A stretch of 64,000 bases of DNA from Parachlorella kessleri (lineage: Eukaryota > Chlorophyta > Trebouxiophyceae > Chlorellales > Chlorellaceae): NCBI GenBank assembly GCA_001598975.1, contig BBXU01000291.1:1-64000 (forward strand). Reading direction: 5' to 3'. A model generated the notes under the pieces. That model searched no databases and had not been told where the DNA came from. It worked only from the letters and a program-made list of their open reading frames with translations. Position 1 is the stretch's first letter; each line of letters starts with the position of its first letter. A program made the translations under genes and the position numbers. Positions 23,098 through 34,153 of the stretch are shown here, one piece after another.

Positions 23098-25636
23098 TCA
23101 TTGCTCTTCTACCACCTCCAGGTCTGACAACTGTTTCCGCAGGAATGTTACTACTTCATGACCCTGATATTCATTCAGCTCCAAGCGGCGCAGGCTCTTC
23201 AGCCCACGCAGCACTCCAGCATCGGCTTTGTTCAGTTTCAAGGACCGGCAGCCACGCAAGTCGAGCACTTCCAGCGAGGTTGCCTCAACCAGTCTGCCGG
23301 GGAGCCGCTTCAAGAGTTGCTGCACAGTATCCTCGTACTCGTAGTTATCGTAGTTGAAGTACTCCACGGATAGATGTCGCAGCTTCCGCAGGATGCGCCT
23401 TGGTGGCAACGCCTGCAGGACGGGGGCTTCCCCCTTTGAAAACCCCCAAAAGTGCCAAACTGCCACAGCATACAGCGGCTTACGGCATGCAAAGCTCATG
23501 CACGCCGTAGACCAGCAATCAGTTCAGCTTGAGGACAACAGTTCTCAGGTCCTCAAGGGAGCTTGTAGCACTAATGGTGTTGCAGGCTCGCACGCAGGCT
23601 TGCTTGCTCACTGTCTGTCCTGCCTCACCTCCTTCAGGCTTATCTCGTTTGTAACCAGTCGCGTCAGCTGTGGCAAGTGTAGTTGCTTCTGCTCCCTCCA
23701 GTTGAAGTCTAGTGTCCCAACGTCCAGCTCTTTAAGGCCACCCAGGCCTCTGCTGGGTGCCTTGAAGCTGTAGAGCAACTCTCTGCGGTGCATGAAGCAC
23801 ATTTGACTCCCATATCGCAGTGTGCTGCAGCACCTGGTGGTTCCATCAGCGACTCAAAGTCGTCACATACATGACCTGCAACAATCTAGTGCCCTTCAAT
23901 ACGTGCCACCCGCCGTACATTTCTAGACGCAGGGAGCAACCAAATCGTGCGCAAAGTGTATCTACAAAATACCCCTGGAGACTAGTTGCAAGCCTAGCTG
24001 GCAAGCAGCCGCCCAGACGTTGCCTTCCGCTACCCACCCAGCCAGGCGCAGGCTCTCCAGCGAGGGCAGGCAGGCCCAGGAGGCAGCCATGTGCAGCTCT
24101 AGCATGTCTGGGTCATCCAAGCTCAGATAGGACAGCTGCTGCAGTGACCCAGGGGGGATGTCCCGCGAAATCAGAGCTTCATAGTACAACTCCAGCCGCC
24201 GCAGCTGGCTGCAGCCTGCCAGGAGCCCCAAGCACCAGTCACTCTCGCTCTCCTCATCTGCCTCCAGGCCTTCAGCTCCGTTGAAGTCGTTTCGCCAAAC
24301 GTCATCATGTAGCTCGAGGGACGTGAGGCCTGTCAGACTGTGCAGCAGGGTGCGCAGGGCAACGGGGACCGCACAATGCCCCTGTAGCCGCAGGCTCTCC
24401 AACTGCCCCAGGCTGTTGAGAGTGGCCTCCTCGGGCGCCAGACAGGCATTGCTCAGTGTCAGTGAGCGCAGGCGGGGAGCCCCTGGCGACCCGCAGCCCC
24501 AGCTGACCCGTGCTAGAAGGTGCACGCGCCTAAACTGAAGGCGCAGGCCCAGGTGTGTGAGGTGCTGCAGGCGGGGCAGGAGCGAGGGGGGCAGGCTGCC
24601 GGCACACTCCTCCAGGTTTAGATCCAGGCTGTGCAGCTGGGTCAAGGCTGATAGGGGCTCCAGGCAGCTACACGGCGGGGGTTTGGGGTCTTGGGACACG
24701 AGGCGCATCTTCAGTGCCCTAAGCGTCACCATCCTGCTCAATCTCTGCACCGCCACAGCAGAGCAGAGCGGATCTCACAGGAAGTGGGCAAGAGGAGCGT
24801 CATGACTGGAACCTGCAAGCCCTGGCTCGAACTGCAACCATAAGGGGCTGCAAAACCTGCCAACTGCCCTGAAGAAAAAATCAACAGCATTAATGTAAAC
24901 TTCTGCTTCCCTATTTGCAAGGAGGGTGTCTGGCCTATATCCCCTCCCCACCGCCCTCCACAGCAGCAACGAGGCAAACCCACGCACCTGCAAAGCCCCC
25001 TTGCAGGCCTGGGCATCCGCCAGGGGCGCCGATAGCAGCACACTCTCAAGATGGGGACTGTTCACGGCAGCCAACGCTAAGAGCTGGGGTATTAGCGGCA
25101 CAACATCATCCCAGTCGCAGGTGAAGTGAAGCTGCCGAAAGTGACGCGCCACCCTTGTGAAGCCGGCAAGGGTGCTACGCTTGGCAGCTAGTTGTGACCT
25201 CCTGTCTGGCTCCTTAAGCACTTCATTGGCACCAGGATATGTTCCGCGCTGGCGCTCACGGACATTCAGGCATGGGTCACCCCAGACAGAGACTGCCTGC
25301 CACCAGGCGGGGCACTCCTCAAGGGCCACCTTGCACCTGCACGTGTCAAGGTGCAGCAAGCAGGGTTTCAAGCGACTGTTGTGACCTGCAAGGCTTGCAA
25401 GGCCTACAGTCATGCCAACAGTATCCCTATCCCGGTACTAGCTGCAGTAAGTGGACCGGTGATGAACGCCCACGTCTCGTCACGCCCGGCATCTTCCAGG
25501 TCCAAGCGAAGACTTACCACCGTTTTGAAACCAGTAGAAGTTTCAAAGTAGGGCGCACAAAGGTTAGGACCCTGGCTAGGAGCTCGTCCGGGATGCCATT
25601 GAAAGTGAGACGGTGGAGGGCAGCTTTCTTCGGCAT
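23098..25636 (-). CDS. F-box/leucine-rich-repeat protein, tandem copy 2
   Basis: Paralogue of the preceding gene about 3.5 kb away, same strand. Exon 1 (25518-25636, 119 bases, the same length as in copy 1) gives MPKKAALHRLTFNGIPDELL and ARVLTFVRPTLKLLLVSKRW, a clear F-box. It joins in phase to exon 2 (starting at 25336), which encodes CKVALEECPAWWQAVSVWGD and HFRQLHFTCDWDDVVPLIPQ. The LRR exon (about 23985-24756) has RMVTLRALKMRL, LHSLDLNLEE, LTHLGLRLQ, LRSLTLSNACL, LESLRLQGH, LTSLELHDD and LRRLELYYEAL. Exons at about 23625-23860 and 23098-23460 follow, and the gene ends in TGA at 23098. I see no stop in the LRR block, so this copy looks intact. Expected role: SCF-type adaptor with an unknown target. 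The exact exon 2/3 junction is not resolved. Confidence 0.78.
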
Positions 25637-26671
25637 TCCTCACTGTTTTCACTACACGAACTGGTTATAATCTTTGTAGGGGTGGTACCTATACCCTCAG
25701 TAGAGAGGGTATAGGTACCACTATGCAAACATGTCTTCAGGACGTAGCATTATGCGTAGCATGCCCAGCAAGGCGCAGGTTGGGCGCAGGACCAGAAGCC
25801 ACTCACACAAAGGCGATCCCAAGGGGGTACACGAGGGTGTCATACAAGAGGGCGTCACGACCCAGGCAGGATGTTCTGTACCCACAAAATAGGCATCGTT
25901 TGCCTGTTACTACGGTTAAGAACTTACAGGGACGGCCGCCATTGTCAGGAGAGTACACTGGCACTAAATGTACGAGACACTGACAAGCCTCGAAAGCAGG
26001 GAGGGATCCCAGCCGCCTCCGAGGCGACTCGGAGTAAGAAGCACTTCAGAGGCAAACATAAATACACCCAGGCCTAAAAAGCCTGGGCCAGTTCCACCAG
26101 TGGCCTAACTGCTCACTTCCACCTTCACAGCTACTAACACTTGGTTGGACACTTCCACGCAAAGTAGCAGAGGTACGCAGGCAAAAAATCTATTCTGAAC
26201 TGAGGGAAAACACCAAGTGGGAGGTAATCAGTACAACAGGGTTCGGGCATGGGTTTACTTTGTCCAGTAACTCAAACCAGCAGTGACATCCACCAGGAAA
26301 AGCAATCCCGTACACCAAGTTGCAGTCTGCCTTCACAGCTTCAGGTCAGCTTACTTGCACTAGTACTACCTGTCACAAGCAGTACTACAGAGGTGGCAAA
26401 GTGACACTACAGTTTCCAAACAGTGCAGAAAGCTCTCTAGAGTCCTGCTAAGTCCAACTCGCCAATTATGCAGGTGTCGAACACATATGAAAAAGGGTGC
26501 AGAAGGACAGCAAAAACTCCAATTGCCACGGCCGGAAGCAGGCAGCCAAGGTCTCAGCAACACCAGCTGACAGGACCACGAGCCGGAGCAGCCGCATTAA
26601 AAGCAAAGGATCACATGCCTGGGACACGCGATGCCAAAGGCAACCCGGCCACTTGCATCCTAAGCTAGTCA
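25637..26671. other. Intergenic: F-box copy 2 upstream region and glycosyltransferase 3' flank
   Basis: No gene is supported. The notable element is the perfect inverted repeat at 25682-25721. Part of the sequence from about 25740 resembles the upstream flank of copy 1. Confidence 0.5.
25682..25721. repeat. Perfect 17-bp inverted repeat upstream of F-box copy 2
   Basis: Arms 25682-25698 (GTGGTACCTATACCCTC) and 25705-25721 are exact reverse complements around a 6-base loop (AGTAGA). It sits 46 bases upstream of the copy 2 start codon, in the promoter or 5' UTR, and I find no counterpart at the same place in copy 1. Confidence 0.9.
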
Positions 26672-28476
26672 TCATCTGGCTGCCTGTTGAGCATACCTCT
26701 CAAACTCCTTCAGCATCCGGGCATACATGTCGCCTCCATCAATGGTTTTTGCCCTGTTGAGTATATCCACATAAACCGGAGGACAGCCCCCACAGCCGTC
26801 TTGCTTCTCCCAGCCCTCCTTGGAGCTGTGCTTAAGGAAGCACTCAATGCACCATCCCCTCCGCGGTTTGGGGCCATGCCTGCATGGCAAGCCTAACTTG
26901 TGGCACTTTGGGACCTTTGTAGCTGCGACGCATGCCAAGTGGCCTCCAGCAGTCACATGCTGCTGCTGGCATTCAAGTCATTTGATGCTAGACAACAGAA
27001 TGATGGCGGTGTACACCTACCAGTGCAGGATTGTAGCATTAGGGCTGCCACCCCAGTAGGCTTTCCAGTTCATCTCGTCCGCTAGAAGTGCCCAGGACTT
27101 GTTGTGGTCCTTCTTGTAGTCCATAATCCAGCCTGCAGACGGTCTAAGGTACATGTGGTGATTCCACCACCCTGTGACGGGAGTCCCTAGCTTACTGCTG
27201 GGCAAGTCCCACCAGCAGCCCCATGCCATTGCTGTCAGCAGACCATTAGCGCAGGTCTGGCTGGCCAAAACGACAACATAAGGACAGCGTTACCACACCT
27301 GGCACATGGACGGCCCTACTCAGCTTCGCATGGCTTGCCAACGGAAAATGCCAGCAAAGGACTCACTCACCCTGGTCGAATGCGCCGAAGGAAAAGTTGT
27401 GCGCACGTCCATACTTGATGAACTGAGGAAGCTCCTTCTTCATTTCCGGCATGTTGAAGACCAGCACCCCAGTGTTTTCAGATTTACCCCTCGTAAGTTC
27501 TGGGCCGATGCTGAGCTGCTCAGGTAAAGGGATGCTGCAAGTGCTGATATCACCTCCGACAAACATGACGTCTGAGTCGGTGTAAAGTGCGTACGTAGAG
27601 CTGACATTGGTCATATTAACAAGCCCCCATGCCTTCAAGGCATCAATAACTACTGGGATATCTAGGCGTAGATAGACACCCTGCAAATCCAGCAGTGAAC
27701 AACATTTACAGGACTGGTGCAAGTTGATTAGCGCGTGGGACACGATCGGCGTGGTTGCGGCTAAGAGCGGAGGAAGTGGCAGCATTGCTTAGGGGGGTGG
27801 ATAGATGCCGACTCACAGCCTACCTCGTGCTGGATGAGCACGTCGCGCTGTTCAGGCTTGGCGCCAGGGAGGGATGCAAAGTCGCTAAGGAAGGGCAGCC
27901 TGTGGAACAAAACTTTACCGCCATTGCCCTCAAACCACCTGCAGGCCAAATGCACGCCTGTTGACACAGGAAGGTGCGCAAGGGCGTGAAGACAGCAAGC
28001 AACTCCGGGCAAGGCAACGAGGAGGTATGCAAGCCTGTGGTATGCAGGTCAAGGCACCAGGTGCATACGGCCACCCTCTGCCCAAGTTGCATGTCTACTT
28101 CTGTACGTGACTAGAAACCCCAGGGTGGCAGTATGGTAAGTCCTGCAGGCTAAGGCATGGCTGCTTACTTGGTAAGGTCGTTGGGCTGTCCTTGGTACAA
28201 GAGCACGGGCACCAAGGACGGCGCATTTGCACGGGCAGAAAGGAGGGCCGCCTTGATAAAGATCTCGTAGTCGTTGCTATAGGGTGTCAAGTTAGATATA
28301 CCAGTAAACCATAGCAGTTGCTGGCAGCCCAGAGTCTCTCTATCTAGAAGATTGACAGGCAGCCCTGTGTGCTGCAGGAGGATAGGAGCCGCGAGAAGAG
28401 GGAGAAAGATTAGGGAAAGGATGTAAACACGGGTGGCTGCCGTGGAGGCCTCTGCATACGGGGGTGAATGCTGCAT
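26672..28476 (-). CDS. Type II membrane glycosyltransferase (GT-A fold, GT8-like)
   Basis: Five exons join exactly to 350 residues: 28169-28476, 27824-27938, 27371-27680, 27021-27132 and 26672-26879. A single hydrophobic anchor follows a short N-terminal tail (YILSLIFLPLLAAPILL, residues about 18-34), giving a Golgi-type type II topology. The luminal part has VYLRLDIPVVIDAL, the nucleotide-sugar/metal DxD motif in YALYTDSDVMFVGGD, then ENTGVLVFNMP and FDQGWIMDY. HWHGPKP lies near the C-terminus; it is assembled across an intron and resembles the H.(G)..KPW end motif of GT8-type retaining enzymes. The Cys-rich C-terminal segment (WCIECFLKH, DGCGGCPP) is unusual. It probably transfers a sugar from a nucleotide donor to a glycan or protein; donor and acceptor cannot be told. 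The exon joins are supported by phase and by the restored HWHGPKP motif. Confidence 0.82.
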
Positions 28477-29417
28477 TTACGATGGGATGTACGTGACTGC
28501 AAGGATTAGACAGCAGCATGGCGGGTGCCAGCTGTGTCATGATTGATCAGCCAGCAAAGTCGAAAGAAGGAAACAAGCAAACAAGCACTGAGATAGTAGT
28601 TCTCAGTGTATGCTGCATTTGTTGCCCACATTTTTGGCGCTGGCCAGCCTGCAGGCTCGAGTAAGGCTATGTTTCACTTGCGCAATAACTCAACTGACAC
28701 ACCCAAAGCCTCCAAAAAGAAAGCTCTGCCTTGCCTGCAGGTGGGTTTTGGGTTTTGGTTTCCAGCATCGTCCCTAGTCGACTGTCTTGTGCAAGAGTCT
28801 GCTGCTCGGTCAGTCACAGGTTGACGCCTGCACCAACCGTCGACTCGTCAAGCCATGCGTCAAGCCAACAACGACAAGCCTGGAGTCGTCCGCGAGGAGT
28901 CTATGTCTTACTTTGAGCGCACCTGGGGCAGTCCCGAAAACAACTCAGGAGGACTCGGAAACAAGGCCGAAGAGCCGTGGCGAGCGGCGAGGGGGTTGTT
29001 CCACCAGAGCCGCTCTCCAAGGGAGCACACACCGGCACGATCTTGCAGACGGAGCCCTACAAGGGCTAAAGGCTGGGCCGTGTATGGAGGGTTCGACCAA
29101 CCGCTGGAACTAAATAGATTCAAAACGCGCTTTCTCGATCCTAGTACTCCAACTGTTCGGCACTCCGCTACGCAGAAACATGACGGCGATGAAAGGACCA
29201 CTTCAAGCCTGGAGATATCATACACTACACATTCCTAGGCGAGTTGCAAGGGCGGTACTGCAGGTACCTTTGGCGCCCAAAAGCGCACGCGGTACAGTGC
29301 TGTATGGCGCCCTGGGCATGCCCTAGATAGATTGTTGCTGGCCTCTATCGCGTCCAGTCTCTATAAGGTGATAGTTTTTACCGTGCTGGCCTGGCCTGGC
29401 CTGGAGTTGCTGCCCGA

Positions 29418-29445
29418 GCGCCTTTCCCTTTAAAGAGAAAGGCGC
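29418..29445. repeat. Inverted repeat, 9-bp arms
   Basis: GCGCCTTTC at 29418-29426 and GAAAGGCGC at 29437-29445 are perfect reverse complements around a 10-base loop. A (GGCCT)n-like run sits just before it. No gene is adjacent, so a terminator role is unlikely. Confidence 0.6.
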
Positions 29446-31476
29446 TTCTTTGCCAGTTTGCCTTAAACTATCCTTTAATTGGAAAGCGTTGGGGCAGCGC
29501 TCCTCAGTAGCCGTGTCTCTGCCCATATGGTTTTGGCATGTTTGATCACTTGTAACCCCCCACACAGCATGCAGCACTACATTCAATGCAGTGCTGCCCA
29601 GACTTTCACAGCACATGCTGAGCAATCCAAGCGCCTCTTGCAAGGTTGTGATATGACTGACGCCTTTTGAGACAGAGGTCATGCCAGGGGCTGCCTCAGA
29701 TCAGCTACTCTTAACTGCCACGTGGGCAGTAACAAGGTAACCCTGTCGTCGACTTGGCTGATCACAACCCTTAAGTAACCTGTTCGTTCGCCGGCTGCAG
29801 TCACTGCTTGACTGACGGGCCGTTCCAAGCATATGATGCCTTTATCAAGGAGTGCAGCGATACACTGGGCCACGTCGTGTGTTCAGAGCTTGTGTGGTTG
29901 GGTTGGAGAAGCCCAGCAGAGCGAGGCACTGCCGGTTTGCGTTGCTGAGGAGCAGCTGTCTCACCCGCTGCGAGCCAAAACACCTTGGCCTCTCCTGCCT
30001 TGCCGGCGTCTGTGAGGTGTAACATACAACGAACCAAGGACCAGTAACAGCAGCTGCCCAGCCGGGCACCCGAGGCTGGCACCTGAGGGAAGCAGCCCCA
30101 CTGCTTCCAGCGGGCAGAGGTCGGTACACAGAAGCTGGAGGCAGCGTACTGCGGCCACCGGCAAAGGCGTTGGAAGCTGCAGCCGCCCTGGCACGAGATG
30201 AGGCCAGCGCGACGAGCTTGCAGTGCTTGACCAAGGCACAGCCCCTCCCAGCAACCTGGAATGACCATTGTGCTCAGTAGTGTGGGTCCTGGGGGGGTAC
30301 TGGTATAGGTGCAGTGCCAGCAGTGCTCTGGGGCTTGCAGCTGCAGCAGGTTCAGGAGCAGCGTAGTGTCAGCAATCATATCTACTGAGAATTTTGTCAG
30401 TCTACAAGCTGTACGGGGCGACACTGCGGCATGCCACAGGGATCTGTGCCAGGCCGCAACCAGACCTGATACAGTGGGTAGCTGACACTCCAGCTACCCC
30501 ATGTTAACTGAGGGCCCTGGCACGGTACTGTGAGGTGAGCAGTGCTTCTTGACGTTTACATTGGCAAGATTTTGTGTCACAGCCGCCAGGCAGACTTGTG
30601 CATAGCTACGGGCAGCTTTTCTGTCGCTCGCCGTTGTTTTGCAGGCATCCAGCAATCAGGACACCAGGATGCTTGATGCTGAGGGCAACCCAGACGTGGT
30701 TGAGAATAATAGTCGGGGATAGTGTAAAGGGTGCCAAGGGAGGTGCCCAAGACATCTGCTGCTAGTTTGTCCGGCAATGCCCACGGTGCGGCCAGCGGAA
30801 ATTTATTAAGCCAGCACAACCAATCCGTGCCATCTGCTCGAGCCGGCCTACCAAGCGGATGCAGGTGGTGAAAGTGAAGTGATGTAGGGCTACTTGTAAG
30901 GCCTTTGGGCTATTCATCTGCTTGTCATCCCAATGCTCGTTATGTGTCATGCTTGGCAAGTATAACACGAAGTAGGGGCTTGCACTGAGCAGGCAGGAGC
31001 CCTGCACCGACAATTGCCGAGGCAGACCATGTCCTACCAGAAGCAGGGAGGCGCAGGCGCAGCAGCAAGCGGACGAGGAGCAACAACAGAGACAGCGAGG
31101 TGGGCAACAGCGGGCACGGCAGCAGGCAGGCGGGAGGGGCAGCATCACTTGCACGCCCAGCAGGCCCCTGAGGCAGGCACAGCAGCATGAGCAGCAGCCC
31201 CGGCGGCAGTGTAGAGGAAGGGACCAGCGGCAGGTGGCTGCGGCACACACCCGGCAAAGGGCTGAGGGAAGGCAAGTAGCTGTCCGATTGCGCGTGCTTA
31301 GGGTGAAGCGGCAAGCGCCATGGCATGTGTTGTCAGTTGGTGTGACTCTGGCGCTGACTCTCCATACAGATGTGTCTCACCATGGCCCTTCGGACAGTGC
31401 TTGCACATGCCACCAAGCTTCCTGACCAATCTTCAAGTTTACTGTCTCGCCGCAGGCAGGAGCGTCCGTCATCATC

Positions 31477-31520
31477 TTGCTGCTCAGGCTGAGCAGGCTC
31501 TTGCTGCTCAGCCTGAGCAG
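31477..31520. repeat. Pair of 20-bp near-palindromic direct repeats
   Basis: The 20-mers at 31477-31496 and 31501-31520 differ at one base. Each contains CTGCTCAG(G/C)CTGAGCAG, a near-perfect palindrome, so the two copies are also reverse complements of each other. Confidence 0.8.
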
Positions 31521-32171
31521 GGCATGCAGGAGGCAGAGGAGCTACAGCAGCAGCAAGAGGTGGGGTGACAGGGACAGCGGCGATGGCAAGAGTTGCAGCA
31601 GCAGCAGCAGCAGCAGGTTCAGTGCTTCGGAGCCACTACCGAGGCAACACAGCGGCCAGCAGGTGCAGCCGTTGCCGCCGCAGCAGGTTGTCAGGAGGGC
31701 AGTGCGGAGGTTGCATCCCAGGGCTTCACCAGGGCAGAACCAGCCCCCCTCACCACACCCCCATCGAGCAGTCCTTTGGGCACATGTCGGTACCAAGAAA
31801 AAATGAGCTGGCGGAGGCTAATGATGTGGCCGTTTGTACTGCCAATGGCCCAACTGGCAAAGCCGCCGTTGTGTCAGCACACAGCAAAGGAACCCCTGCC
31901 AACGCTGGAGAGGCAGGACTGGCTAGGCTGGCGTGACTCCATACTTGGCAATCGCGATGCACTGCTCACTGATATGGAGCCTTCTCCTGGTGGGGGCGAG
32001 CAATGTCCAGGCAGAGAACTACTTGAGACCGCAGCGCCCTGAAGGAGTATGCTGATGATATTCTGATGGTGCTGCCCCTTAGCCTGCTGCGCAACGATGA
32101 TACCACCAGGGCTAGGTTGGGTAGAGGCTCGATAGCTAGGAGGTGGCGCTCGGGGGACTAGTATTAGCATG

Positions 32172-32460
32172 GGTGGCAGGTAGTGCGAACAGGGAGTGAG
32201 AGTTGAGCTGGACTGACAGGGCTGGATGCAGACTGTGCCTGAGAATGTGCCTGGGGGACTAGTATTGCTTATTGCCTGAGAAGGTAGTTTGCAAGGCAGG
32301 GGCTCTGGAGTTGCACCAAGTCAACACGTAACATATGGCTGGACAGTATGTGTTGTTAGTTGAAGGTTTAAGCACCGGCGGTCTGTGTGTAATATATAAT
32401 AAGTTAGGGTGGCAGGTAATGCGATCAGAGAAGAGGTATGGGTAGACTGAGCTGACTGAT
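32172..32460. repeat. Diverged ~50-base direct repeat
   Basis: The segment from 32172 (GTGGCAGGTAGTGCGAACAG) recurs in altered form from 32409 (GTGGCAGGTAATGCGATCAG). Both continue into a GA-rich stretch ending near GAGCTG..CTGA. A 14-base motif GGGGGACTAGTATT also occurs twice, near 32153 and 32251. Confidence 0.5.
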
Positions 32461-32652
32461 TGTTGTGACCTTTCTCACTCCCTACGTTGTGGACAATACT
32501 GGGCTGCGGCTGCGCAAGTGTTCGCTGCACATACCGCTTGCTTCCCCGTGAGGGATGCTCCCAGCAATCTTCCCTGCACTTCTTGCTGTCCCATTGGTGT
32601 GGGTATGTGTGGGTGGGTGGGTGGTGGTGGTGTGTGTGAGTGTGTTTGGGAA

Positions 32653-32668
32653 GGGGGGGGGGGGGGGG
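32653..32668 (+). repeat. G16 homopolymer next to a GT/GGT-rich tract
   Basis: Sixteen consecutive G follow a (GGGT)n/(GTGT)n tract from about 32598. The combination of G runs could form a G-quadruplex. Read length here is error-prone. Confidence 0.8.
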
Positions 32669-33180
32669 TTTGGCAGGTTTGGATCATGACAGGTCCAACA
32701 TAGTGTAGCAGGTGACGCGAGTAGGGCTTCAGTACAAGGGAAGGTCTGTGGGCTCTCACACCTGCTCACATTTCACTAAGCCAGCCCAGACCTGTGGCAG
32801 TACATCAACATGCTTGTTCCTTCAAGACAACACCGCAGGGCAGGACAGGCAGACAGCATGCCTCTGAGGACATTCTTCTCATATGAAGATATGCCACAGA
32901 CTTACAGCAGCAGCGCTTTGCAGATTTTTCGGCCTTGCTGGCCTCCATATTTGGGGTTGCTCAAGCAACGCCGACTAAATGAAGCACTAAATGAAGCCAG
33001 TCACTCCTTTGCCTGCCAAACCTGCAGCATCGATGCAAAAGGTTGTGTCACTGGACATGCTGTGCAGTGTGTTGAGACAGCCCACCAGGCAGAGCTTGTG
33101 GACCCCTCAAAGCCAAGACCATGCGCATGGCACCAGCTCTTTCCCCTAGCTTGCGTCCCATGGGGGTACACCACCAGACA

Positions 33181-34153
33181 GCCTGCAGCCCCCTGAAAGT
33201 GCCATTCACCGGGACAAAGTGGAAACATGCATGAGTCTGACTGGCACCACCCTCGCTCACATCAAAGATCCTGCGCAGGGTGGGGTAGCAGCCTCCGGGG
33301 ATCTTGCCCTGGATGGCCTTCCAGTCGCAGGTAGTGCTCAGGACCTGGCCGTTCTTGGGCACGGGGCACTCAAAGTTGATGGCGCTGGAGAGGACACCCT
33401 TGTCCAGCTCACACTTGACGCTGCTGGACCTGCAGTTGAGCACAGCAGCAAACACAGTGCGCAAGCTTGTACTGCTCAAGCGGGAGGCGTTTATGCATGC
33501 ACATGTGTGTGCCGCTGTGCCCCTGCCTGTTGCTGTGAGGGGCCGGGCATAGTCATCTGCCACAGAGATATTGCCGCACAGCGTAGACAGCACGGCGCGC
33601 CCCACAGCGCAAGGAACTCTCGTTCATCAACAACGGCCCTAAATGAAGGCCGCACAGGTGCCATCCTTAGCTGGCTTGACTCACGTGACAATGTCAGTGT
33701 CGACATCACACTTCAGCTGGTAGTCGCAGAAGTGGCACTCAATCTCATCGCCTTCCCATTGGTTGCCGCCAATCCCGAGCGTGTTGGAGCACTCGGACGG
33801 ACGAGGACCGCCCTGCACCAGCTGTCAAACAGGGACTGAGCAGTGGCAGATGCCTTGGGGTTGGGCACAGTAAAGGGGCACTGTGCGTTGGTACGCACTA
33901 GGTTGGAGCTTTGCAGCACCCGTCGCAGGCTGGGCTTTGAGGCATTATCGCCAAGGTTTACGGCAGCCACCTGGCGGACTAAAGCGTCCCTACAGTTGTG
34001 ATGCCTAGACCATGGCAGACCTTGATCTCTAAACTAGCCGTCCAAACAGCTTCTGCGATTTTACAAACCTGCAGCAGCTCTCTCCCGGCAGCCGAGCACA
34101 CCGCCAGGGATCCCACTAGGACAGCCAGCACAAGGAGCCTGGAGACTGGCATG
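33181..34153 (-). CDS. Secreted cysteine-rich protein, unknown
   Basis: The first exon ends near 34070 and starts at ATG 34153: MPVSRLLVLAVLVGSLAVCS followed by AAGRELLQ, a clear signal peptide with an Ala-X-Ala-like end. Downstream coding blocks run from about 33980 to 33690 and 33430 to 33240. The first of these blocks seems to contain a ~77-base intron with a GTGCGT donor. Readable segments are VQGGPRPSECSNTLGIGGNQ, EGDEIECHFCDYQLKCDVDT, SSVKCELDKGVLSSAINFEC and STTCDWKAIQGKIPGGCYPT. The cysteine spacing (C..CDYQLKC..) suggests a small disulfide-bonded extracellular domain. The 3' end is not resolved: the frame stays open to 33048, but a donor (GTGAGCGA) near 33263 suggests a further small exon. 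No family is recognised. It is next to two secreted proteases on the same strand. Confidence 0.55.

Larger units (their letters stand above)
28477..33180. other. Gene-poor, repeat-rich 4.7 kb
   Basis: No exon chain holds together here. Frames at 28855-29238, 30762-31326 and 31565-32042 are Gln/Arg/Leu-rich. They lack the codon bias, splice borders or motifs of the genes around them, and several are open on both strands. The stretch holds a CAG/GCA-rich block (31030-31720), a 9-bp-arm hairpin at 29418-29445, near-palindromic direct repeats at 31477-31520, diverged ~50-base repeats at 32172 and 32409, and a G16 run at 32653-32668. Confidence 0.5.

Noticed and set aside
28855..29238. 127-residue ORF
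   Set aside because: Composition differs from neighbouring genes, no homology is recognised and no splice or regulatory context supports it. An orphan gene cannot be excluded.
30762..32042. Long Gln/Leu/Arg-rich frames on both strands
   Set aside because: They come from CAG/GCT-rich repeats, which are open in several frames; no start, splice border or motif supports a gene.
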